Shown here piece after piece: positions 57,962 through 64,000 of a DNA stretch of 64,000 bases. The notes under the pieces are model-generated. The model saw only the letters and a list, made by a program, of their open reading frames with translations. It ran no database searches and had not been told where the DNA came from. The translations under genes were made by a program, and so were the position numbers. The stretch comes from Candidatus Methylomirabilota bacterium (GTDB lineage: Bacteria; Methylomirabilota; Methylomirabilia; Rokubacteriales; CSP1-6): positions 1 to 64,000 of the forward strand of contig DASTFB010000074.1 in the NCBI GenBank assembly GCA_035709005.1, in the 5' to 3' direction. Positions within the stretch are counted from its first letter, which is position 1. The number at the start of each line of letters is the position of its first letter.

Positions 57962-59008
57962 TCATTCGAACAGGGTCGCCTGCCCGCCGGCGGCCGCGGG
58001 CGGCTGTTTGCCGAGGTGCAGATAGGCCTCCCGGGTCGCCCGACGGCCGGTCGGCGTGCGCACCACGAATGCGATCTTCAGCAAGTAGGGCTCCACCAGC
58101 TCGGTGAGGGACTCGGCCTCGTCGTTGATGGTCGCGGCCACCGCCTCGATACCCACCGGCCCGCCCCCGTAATGGTCGATGATCGCGCTCAGGAAGCGGC
58201 GATCGAGCCGGTCGAGGCCCCGGCCGTCGACGCCCTCCCTGTCCAGGGCGTCCCGGGCCAGGCCGAGCGTGATGACGCCGTCGCCTGCGACCTGAGCGTA
58301 GTCGCGCACCCGCCGCAGGAGTCGGTTGACGATGCGCGGGGTGCCGCGGGAGCGACGGGCGATCTCGGCCGCGCCGTCGGGCTCCACCCGGGCGCCCAGG
58401 ATGGCGGCCGAGCGGCTGACGATGCGGGTCAGCTCGACCTCGGAATAGAAGTCCAGGTGGTGCAGGATGCCGAAGCGCTCGCGCAGCGGCGCCGAGAGCA
58501 TTCCCGGTCGGGTGGTGGCGGCCACCAGCGTGAAGGGCCGGAGCGAGTATTTGAGGGTGCGGGCGTGCAGGCCACGGTCGATCACGAAGTTGACCGCGAA
58601 GTCCTCCATCGCCGGGTAGAGCAACTCCTCGACGGCCCGCGGCAGCCGGTGGATCTCGTCGATGAAGAAGACGTCGTGCTCGGCCAGGTTGGTGAGGATC
58701 CCCATCAGGTCGGCGCCCCGCTCGACGGCAGGCCCCGAGGTGGTGATGAGGTTCGTGCCCATCTCGTTGGCGATTACGCCGGCCAGGGTGGTCTTGCCCA
58801 GACCGGGTGGACCGTAGAGGAGAACGTGATCGACGCACTCACTGCGCTGCCGAGCCGCCTCCACCGATACCCGCAGGCTGGCCACCGCCTGCTCCTGTCC
58901 CACGTACTCCTCGAACGACTGGGGCCGCAACTGCCGCTCGAGCTGGGCCTCCTCGGGCGCGGCCAGCCTGCTCAGCACGCGGGCGTCTTCCGGGGGCGCC
59001 GGGCTCAC
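57962..59008 (-). CDS. ruvB: Holliday junction branch migration helicase RuvB
   Basis: 348 residues. LLYGPPGLGKTTLAGVIANE (Walker A), DVFFIDEIHRLPRAVEELLY (Walker B), LVAATTRPGMLSAPLRERFG (sensor 1), RGTPRIVNRLLRRVRDYA (sensor 2) and a C-terminal winged helix. Overlaps ruvA (GTGA or ATGA type). Confidence 0.97.
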   Translation of the reverse strand: MSPAPPEDARVLSRLAAPEEAQLERQLRPQSFEEYVGQEQAVASLRVSVEAARQRSECVDHVLLYGPPGLGKTTLAGVIANEMGTNLITTSGPAVERGADLMGILTNLAEHDVFFIDEIHRLPRAVEELLYPAMEDFAVNFVIDRGLHARTLKYSLRPFTLVAATTRPGMLSAPLRERFGILHHLDFYSEVELTRIVSRSAAILGARVEPDGAAEIARRSRGTPRIVNRLLRRVRDYAQVAGDGVITLGLARDALDREGVDGRGLDRLDRRFLSAIIDHYGGGPVGIEAVAATINDEAESLTELVEPYLLKIAFVVRTPTGRRATREAYLHLGKQPPAAAGGQATLFE

Positions 59009-59652
59009 GGGCCTTTCACCCCCCGGTAGATCTCGTCGAAGAGTTCCTCGGCCGAGGCGATGCCGGGCCGCCGTGTGAAGGCCTCGGTGATGAGCTGGGA
59101 GGCCTCGCCGGGCCGGTGTCCCAGCTGCTTGACCAGCACTTCCCAGACCAGCTCGCGCAAGGCATCGCCCGAGGCGGCGGACGGCGTCGGCGTCGGCTCG
59201 CTCACCGCCTCGTGGACCAGGGCGAACTTCGCGACTTTCCCGTGCAGCTGGGCCACGATGTTCTTGGCCTTCTGGGGACCGATCCCGGGCAGCGAGCGCA
59301 GGTACTTCTCGTCCTGGCGGGCGATGGCCGAGGCGATCTCACCGACCGGCGCGGCCAGCGCCCGCGCGGCCACCATCGGGCCCATGTCCTTCACGGTGAT
59401 CAGTTTCTCGAAGAACTCCCGGTCCAGCTCGGACGTGAAGCCGATCAGGACGGGCCGGGGCTGATCCCGGGTCGCGTGGTAGTACGTCACCAGCGCGACC
59501 TCGCTCCCCTTGTCGCCGTCCTCGGCGGCGAGGTGCTGCAGCTCGCCGAGCACGATGGGCGGCAACAGGACTTCGTAGCCGATGCCGCCCGTCTCCAGCA
59601 CGATGCGATCCTCCAGCCGGCGCCGCAGGCGCCCACGCAGCGACGCGATCAT
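59005..59652 (-). CDS. ruvA: Holliday junction DNA-binding protein RuvA
   Basis: 215 residues. MIASLRGRLRRRLEDRIVLE, GGIGYEVLLP, the helix-hairpin-helix ITVKDMGPMVAARALA and LRSLPGIGPQKAKNIVAQL, and a C-terminal RuvB-binding domain. Its start overlaps the ruvC stop (ATGA), so ruvC-ruvA-ruvB form one operon. Confidence 0.97.
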   Translation of the reverse strand: MIASLRGRLRRRLEDRIVLETGGIGYEVLLPPIVLGELQHLAAEDGDKGSEVALVTYYHATRDQPRPVLIGFTSELDREFFEKLITVKDMGPMVAARALAAPVGEIASAIARQDEKYLRSLPGIGPQKAKNIVAQLHGKVAKFALVHEAVSEPTPTPSAASGDALRELVWEVLVKQLGHRPGEASQLITEAFTRRPGIASAEELFDEIYRGVKGP

Positions 59653-60230
59653 CGACCGGTACTCTGCGGGGTGACTACGACCTTGGTTGCGCCTCGCGTG
59701 AATCGGGGAGGAATCGGAGGGGGCGTCTCGACCCCTCCGATGCGGAGTCGGTGTATCCCGGTGAAGGCCAGGGCCAGAGCGTCGGCCACATGAGAGGGGC
59801 GAGGGGGCTCCCCCAGGCCGAGGAGCCGCTGAACGCTCCGCCCGACCTGTTCTTTGCCGGCCGCGCCGTTGCCGGTGACGGCGCGCTTGACCTCGGCCGG
59901 CGCCAGGGCCAGCACGTTCACCGCGCGCTGCTGAGCCGCCAGGCACGCCACCCCGCGTGCATGGGCCATGAGCAGGGCGGTGCGGGGAAAGCGGTACTCC
60001 GCGTAGAGATCCTCGAGGGCCACGGCCGCGGGGGCATGCCGGTCGAGAAGGGCCGCCACCCCGTCGTAGATCTGTTGAACCCGTTCCTCCAGCGAGAGGC
60101 GCGCGCTCGTCTCGATCACGCCCGCGCCCAGCACGGTCGTCCCGGCCGGCGTCGACTCCAGCACGCCGTAGCCGAAGGCGACCAGACCGGGATCCAGCCC
60201 CAACACCCGCGCGCCCGGCGCGACCGCCAT
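59649..60230 (-). CDS. ruvC: Holliday junction resolvase RuvC with repeat-derived C-terminus
   Basis: 193 residues. Catalytic acidic residues: Asp13 (RVLGLDPGLVAFGYG), Glu in AAVALEDLYAEYRFPRTA, and Asp in HVADALALAFTG. The usual protein ends soon after ADALALA plus a short helix. Here about 30 extra residues follow (RIGGVETPPPIPPRFTRGAT, then KVVVTPQSTGR), encoded by a palindromic element related to the repeats in hcrA. The resolvase core is intact, so activity is expected. Confidence 0.95.
   Translation of the reverse strand: MAVAPGARVLGLDPGLVAFGYGVLESTPAGTTVLGAGVIETSARLSLEERVQQIYDGVAALLDRHAPAAVALEDLYAEYRFPRTALLMAHARGVACLAAQQRAVNVLALAPAEVKRAVTGNGAAGKEQVGRSVQRLLGLGEPPRPSHVADALALAFTGIHRLRIGGVETPPPIPPRFTRGATKVVVTPQSTGR
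59681..59741. repeat. Diverged copy of the palindromic element at the end of ruvC
   Basis: A 10-bp stem ATCGGAGGGG (59713-59722) with CCCCTCCGAT (59732-59741), followed on the minus strand by CCTCCCCG and CACGCGAGGCGCAACCA. Block order and spacing match the hcrA copies within one or two bases. Here the element is read in the opposite orientation relative to the gene, giving Pro-rich GGVETPPPIPPRFTRG. Confidence 0.6.
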
Positions 60231-60231
60231 C

Positions 60232-60984
60232 TCAGGCAGCCGAGATCGCCTCGAGGACCTCGTCGGGAATATCGTAGTTCGAGTACACCGCCTGGACGTC
60301 GTCCAGCTCCTCGAGCGCTTCGATGAGCCGCAGGACCGCGGGCGCGTCCTTGCCCTCCACGCGCACGGTCGACTGGGGCAGGAACGTCACCTCGGCCCGC
60401 AGCACCGGCACGCGATGCTGCTCCAGCGCCGCCCGGACGGCGTCCATTTCACCAGGGACGGTCACGATCTCGAAAACTTTTTCAACGCGTTTCATGTCGG
60501 TGGCGCCGGCCTCCAGCGCCTGCGCCAGGAGCTCGTCTTCCCCGATCCGCTCGGCGTCCACCTGGATGATCCCCTTGCGCTCGAAGATCCAGGCCACCGT
60601 GCCGGCCGAGCCCATGTTGCCTCCATGCTTCTCGAAGGTGTGCCGGATCTCGGGCGCCGTGCGGTTGCGGTTGTCGGTCAGCACGCGCACCAGGGCGGCC
60701 ACGCCTCCGGGGGCGTATCCCTCGTAGGTGATCTCTTCGTAGGACTCGCCCGGCAGCTCGCCCGTCCCCTTCTGCACGGCACGCCGGACATTGTCCTGCG
60801 GCATGTTCGCCTCTTTGGCGGCTTCCATGGCCGCCTTGAGCCGCATGTTGACCTTGGGGTCACCGCCGCCGTTGCGGGCGGCGACCGTGATTTCCCGCAG
60901 GATCTTCGAGAAGAGCTTGCCGCGCTGGACGTCCGTCTTGCCCTTCTTGCGCTTGATCTGCGACCACCGTGAATGCCCTGACAT
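60232..60984 (-). CDS. yebC: YebC/PmpR family protein
   Basis: 250 residues, standard length. MSGHSRWSQIKRKKGKTDVQ, NMRLKAAMEAAKEANMPQDN and NRNRTAPEIRHTFEKHGGNM are YebC signatures. Described as a transcriptional regulator and, more recently, as a translation factor for proline-rich stretches. It lies 1 nt upstream of ruvC, a common arrangement. Confidence 0.96.
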   Translation of the reverse strand: MSGHSRWSQIKRKKGKTDVQRGKLFSKILREITVAARNGGGDPKVNMRLKAAMEAAKEANMPQDNVRRAVQKGTGELPGESYEEITYEGYAPGGVAALVRVLTDNRNRTAPEIRHTFEKHGGNMGSAGTVAWIFERKGIIQVDAERIGEDELLAQALEAGATDMKRVEKVFEIVTVPGEMDAVRAALEQHRVPVLRAEVTFLPQSTVRVEGKDAPAVLRLIEALEELDDVQAVYSNYDIPDEVLEAISAA

Positions 60985-60989
60985 GGTCC

Positions 60990-62072
60990 CTACCTTCTTT
61001 CCCCTGAGCTGTCGTTGAGGATGGCCGCCTTCAGGCGCTTGACCCGCTGCAACCGCTGCTCGCGCCGGACCAGTGCGGCGTCCCAGCGCCGCTGCTCGGC
61101 CGGCGTCCGGGGCGTGAAGGGCGGGCAGGGGCGCGGCCGGAGGTCGGGCCCGAGATGCACGAACGTCAAGAAGGCCGTGCAGGCTTCGCGGGCCTCGCCG
61201 GTCCAGGCTTTTTCGGCCAGCACCGTGACGCCGATCTCCAGCGACGACGTGCCGACGTGGTTGAGGCCAGCCTTGAAGATGACGACCTCGTGGGTGTGGA
61301 TCGGCGAGTAGAAATCCATCGCGTCCACGCAGGCGGTCATGACCAGACCGCGGCAATAACGCATGGACAGGATGCCTCCGGCCTCGTCGAGCTGCCGCAG
61401 GAGCTTGCCGGCCGACATCATGGAGCCGAACAGCACGTCCTCGGGCAGCACCGGCCGCACCGACTCGAAGTGGAAGGTCGACGCGACGGCCGGGATTGTT
61501 GTAGCGGGTGCCGCTTGCTCGGATAGCTCCGAGGGTGGCCTGTTCCCGGTACGGCGTGGCTGCGTCTCGCGCGATCGCTCGCCCTGGGTCCGTTCCCGGT
61601 GCTGGGCGAAGCGGGCCAGACGTACCTCACGGCGCTGCCGGGCCTCCTCGACCAGTCTGGCCTCGGCGGTATCGGCCGGCACGATGCGGTCTCGGACGGG
61701 GCGCGGGCGCTCGTCTTCACCCACGCTGACGAAGACCAGATGCGAGTTGAGCGTGACGCTGCGCTGGCCGGTGACGACGTTCTCGGCCCAGACCCGCACT
61801 CCGACCTCGAGCGAGCTACGGCCGACGTACTCGACTTGAGCCCGGAGGATGGCGATCTCGCCGACCCGCACCGGGTGCAGGAAGTCGATGTCGTCCATGG
61901 CGCCCAGCGCCACCATGCCCCTGGCCAGCCGGGCCGCCGCGAGGGTCCCGGCCTCCACGATCCATTCCATCATGCGGCCGCCGTGGATCAACCCCGGGGC
62001 GCCGGCGTGCTCGGGGAACACCCATTGGATCTTCTCGACGGTGGTCTGGGCGATCGTCGGCATCGTCGACAC
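60990..62072 (-). CDS. Acyl-CoA thioesterase, tandem hotdog domains
   Basis: 360 residues. Two hotdog units: residues about 8-130 (EHAGAPGLIHGGRMMEWIVE, GAMDDIDFLHPVRVGEIAIL) and about 200-325 (VLFGSMMSAGKLLRQLDEAG, ACVDAMDFYSPIHTHEVVIF). A 60-residue charged linker (TQGERSRETQPRRTGNRPPS) joins them. It resembles cytosolic acyl-CoA hydrolases (YciA/BFIT class), which release free acid from acyl-CoA. The HGG motif occurs in the first unit only. The start may be GTG at 62072 or ATG at 62063. Confidence 0.88.
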   Translation of the reverse strand: MSTMPTIAQTTVEKIQWVFPEHAGAPGLIHGGRMMEWIVEAGTLAAARLARGMVALGAMDDIDFLHPVRVGEIAILRAQVEYVGRSSLEVGVRVWAENVVTGQRSVTLNSHLVFVSVGEDERPRPVRDRIVPADTAEARLVEEARQRREVRLARFAQHRERTQGERSRETQPRRTGNRPPSELSEQAAPATTIPAVASTFHFESVRPVLPEDVLFGSMMSAGKLLRQLDEAGGILSMRYCRGLVMTACVDAMDFYSPIHTHEVVIFKAGLNHVGTSSLEIGVTVLAEKAWTGEAREACTAFLTFVHLGPDLRPRPCPPFTPRTPAEQRRWDAALVRREQRLQRVKRLKAAILNDSSGERR

Positions 62073-62160
62073 ACACGCCCCCGACCGGGGATACGGAGGC
62101 TCGCTTGTTGTAACACGGCCGCGTGCGAGCGTGCAATTACGGGCGCGGCCCGGACAGCGC

Positions 62161-63747
62161 TTACGGGCTGTCCAGGGGCGCGGAATCGACGGGCTCCGCG
62201 GGCGGGAGGCCCTCCAGGGCGACAGTGGAAAGACGGGGGAACCCGGTCGGGTGCAGACGCAATCCCCGCAGCTCGGGCCGCGCCACGGCCCACAGCAGCT
62301 TCACGTACAGGGGCAGCCAGGGCGTCTCCTCCGCCAGCACGGTCTGAGCCCGCTGATAGAGACGCTGGCGCTCGGGACGGAAGCCTAGCTGGCTGGCGCG
62401 GATGAGCACGTCGTCCAGCTGGGGATTCCGATAGAACGACACGTTGAAGGTCGGCCGGTCCTTCACGATTTCTTCGCTGGTGGACAGGGGGAACAGGAAC
62501 AGGTGCGGGTCACCGGCACTCACGGTCGCCTCGGCCAGAGTCATGTCGTGATCGCCCGCCGCGCGCGCGGCCGCCGCCACCTCGGACGGCTCGATCCGGA
62601 GCTTCACGTCGATGCCAGCGGCCTCCAGGCTCAGGCGCAAGGCTTCCGCGACGGCCTTGGTATCGATGCTTCCCGCGTCGTCGGGGGCGAGCAGGGTCAC
62701 GCTGGACCCCGCCGCCCACCCGCCCTCCGTCAGGGGCGACGCCCCCGCCCGCCGGCTGCCCCCCAGAACGGGAAACCCCTCCCGTCGTGTCCACACGCCG
62801 GGCGGAAGGTACGACTGGAGCGGCACCGCGGCGGGACCGAGGGCGGCGCCGATCACCGCCGGGTCGATGGCGCCGGCGATCGCCTGCCGGAGCTTCTTGC
62901 GCGAGAAGGGCTCCCGTTCTGTCTGAAACGCCAGGTAGCCCACCTGCGGGCCCGGGATCGAGAGCGCTCCCTGCGCGCGGCGCGGTGGGCCGACCGGAAA
63001 CCAGATATCCAGCGCCTGGGCGTCGAATTCGGCCTCGGCGCGGTCATCGTCCGCAACGTGGAGGAAGACCAGCCGCTCCGAGCGTGGGGGGCCCGCCCAA
63101 TGATCCGGGAAGGCCTCCAGCACGATGCGGCCGCCCGAGATCTCGGCCAAACGATAGGGTCCGGTTCCGACCAGCCGGGGACGACCGCCGGCGGACGCGG
63201 CCACTTCCCGCGTCACACCGAATCCCGGATGCGCCAGCACCGTCAAAAGAGGTGCGTAGGGTTGGCTGAGCGTGATCTGGACGGTCCGGGCGTCGGCGGC
63301 GCGAATCTCTTTCACAACGCCTGGCGCGCCGCGCAGGAGGGCGGACCAGACGGCGGCAGCCGGCCGTGTGCCGATCTTCAACGGACGCTCGAGGCTGGCG
63401 ACGACGTCAGCCGCGGTCAGTGCCTTTCCGTCATGAAAGCGCACGTTGTCACGCAGGATGAAGCGCCACACCAATCCCTCGCGGGACACCGTCCACCGGG
63501 TGGCGAGGGCTGGCTCGACATCGGTGGAGGCCGGGCGGTGGGCGACGAGCGTGTCGAAGATCTGGCGCTCGATCAGCGGGCCGGCGCCCTCAAGCGCGGT
63601 ACCGGGCTCGATCTCGGCAGGAAGCTCCGAGATTCCGATTCGAATTCCCGGCGGCTCCGCCGCGAACTGGGCCGATGTCGGCGCGCCGGACGCCAACACG
63701 AATGCGAGCGTGGCGACGAGCGCCCCGAACGCAAGGCGGTTGGGCAT
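62161..63747 (-). CDS. ABC transporter substrate-binding protein, family 5 (peptide/nickel type)
   Basis: 528 residues. Signal peptide (RLAFGALVATLAFVLASGAP, cleavage near TSAQFA). Family 5 landmarks: LIERQIFDTLVAHRPAST, LATRWTVSREGLVWRFILRD, NVRFHDGKALTAADVVASLE and PRLVGTGPYRLAEISGG. Binds a peptide or similar ligand in the periplasm. No permease or ATPase genes follow in the window, so it may be an orphan receptor. A putative -10 TATAAG lies only 6 nt before the ATG. Confidence 0.88.
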   Translation of the reverse strand: MPNRLAFGALVATLAFVLASGAPTSAQFAAEPPGIRIGISELPAEIEPGTALEGAGPLIERQIFDTLVAHRPASTDVEPALATRWTVSREGLVWRFILRDNVRFHDGKALTAADVVASLERPLKIGTRPAAAVWSALLRGAPGVVKEIRAADARTVQITLSQPYAPLLTVLAHPGFGVTREVAASAGGRPRLVGTGPYRLAEISGGRIVLEAFPDHWAGPPRSERLVFLHVADDDRAEAEFDAQALDIWFPVGPPRRAQGALSIPGPQVGYLAFQTEREPFSRKKLRQAIAGAIDPAVIGAALGPAAVPLQSYLPPGVWTRREGFPVLGGSRRAGASPLTEGGWAAGSSVTLLAPDDAGSIDTKAVAEALRLSLEAAGIDVKLRIEPSEVAAAARAAGDHDMTLAEATVSAGDPHLFLFPLSTSEEIVKDRPTFNVSFYRNPQLDDVLIRASQLGFRPERQRLYQRAQTVLAEETPWLPLYVKLLWAVARPELRGLRLHPTGFPRLSTVALEGLPPAEPVDSAPLDSP

Positions 63748-63891
63748 ATGCCCCTTATACGTGGAACCCTCGCCGTGCGCCAACGGTTTGACGAAAAGAC
63801 GGTGGAGCGTCGATCCGGTATGGAATTTGCTGGATCAGGACGTGACGCCCGCGGCGAAACGGCAAAGTCGCGCCGTAAACGCCGCTGAACC

Positions 63892-63920
63892 TTGACTTTC
63901 CTACGGGCAGTGGCCATACT
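63892..63920 (+). promoter_or_regulatory. Sigma-70-like promoter of the right-edge gene
   Basis: TTGACT (63892-63897) and CATACT (63915-63920) are 17 bp apart. The rest of the 236-nt gap before the ATG at 63984 shows no gene. AGAGGGATGG before that ATG can serve as ribosome site. Confidence 0.5.
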
Positions 63921-63983
63921 CCATCACGAGTTGGATGACCGTGTGATGCGGCTCACCAGCGCTCGGCACAAGAGGGATGGGCA

Positions 63984-64000
63984 ATGAAGGAGTTCGACAA
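63984..64000 (+). CDS. Start of a plus-strand gene, cut by window end
   Basis: ATG at 63984 reads Met-Lys-Glu-Phe-Asp and then leaves the window. The promoter at 63892 and an AGAGGGA ribosome site support a real start. The product cannot be identified from five residues. Confidence 0.5.

Overview
The window is a dense, high-GC (roughly two-thirds G+C by eye) bacterial chromosome segment with short intergenic gaps and many 1-4 nt start/stop overlaps (ATGA, GTGA, TGATG). The mix of box-pathway and 4-hydroxybenzoyl-CoA reductase genes, two TAXI-type TRAP transporters, an LLM-class (F420-type) oxidoreductase, UbiD, DUF6335 and DUF2905 suggests an uncultured soil or groundwater heterotroph of the Rokubacteria/Methylomirabilota kind. 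That placement is an inference; the window has no rRNA or other taxonomic marker. I saw no rRNA, tRNA, CRISPR array, phage or transposase gene.

Layout. (1) 1-4430: three signalling genes in a row: the end of a histidine kinase, a GAF/PAS protein whose phospho-acceptor His is replaced by Asp, and a hybrid kinase whose C-terminal receiver has Asn in place of Asp. (2) 4454-10500: small stress and envelope genes, a thiolase, a 27-residue CxxC/CC mini-protein, a DMT transporter, a TtuA/TtuB-like tRNA-thiolation pair, a NUDIX hydrolase, a DUF6335 gene and a decayed phosphotransferase. (3) 10494-23403: aromatic-acid catabolism: two CoA ligases, boxB, boxC, an XRE-cupin regulator and the three subunits of a 4-hydroxybenzoyl-CoA reductase (hcrB, hcrA, hcrC). 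This predicts 4-hydroxybenzoate -> 4-hydroxybenzoyl-CoA -> benzoyl-CoA -> 2,3-epoxybenzoyl-CoA -> ring opening. That route joins a reductase known mainly from anaerobes to an oxygen-dependent epoxidase. boxA and boxD are not in the window. (4) 23419-37255: cobalamin adenosyltransferase, MFS transporter, UbiD, then a long minus-strand operon (CoxG-like, quinone oxidoreductase, acyl-CoA synthetase, enoyl-CoA hydratase, LLM oxidoreductase, VOC protein, TAXI receptor, amidohydrolase, TRAP permease) that looks like uptake plus CoA-dependent degradation of an unknown organic acid. (5) 37377-43224: lipoprotein, Clp1-like P-loop kinase, aminotransferase, coaD, rsmD, recG, rpmB. (6) 43225-48601: an orphan AbiEi-like gene with promoter and operator, two 12-residue lysine-rich micro-ORFs, an HxlR regulator and a second TAXI/TRAP pair bracketed by 19-bp direct repeats. 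(7) 48583-63747: housekeeping block: zincin, Rel/SpoT, secF-secD-yajC, tgt-queA, CsaA-like, SpoIID-like, DUF2905, ruvB-ruvA-ruvC, yebC, a double-hotdog thioesterase and a peptide-type ABC binding protein. A new plus-strand gene begins at the right edge.

Most unusual structure: a palindromic repeat, about 60-71 bp, lies in frame inside protein genes. Two tandem copies sit in hcrA (21420-21571) and a diverged copy, in the opposite orientation relative to its gene, forms the C-terminus of ruvC (59681-59741). This resembles the logic of Rickettsia palindromic elements. Other notable signals are an approximately 21-bp-period array between hcrA and hcrB, a TTGACG-17-TATTTT promoter that would make hcrC leaderless, and the lysine-rich micro-ORF pair.
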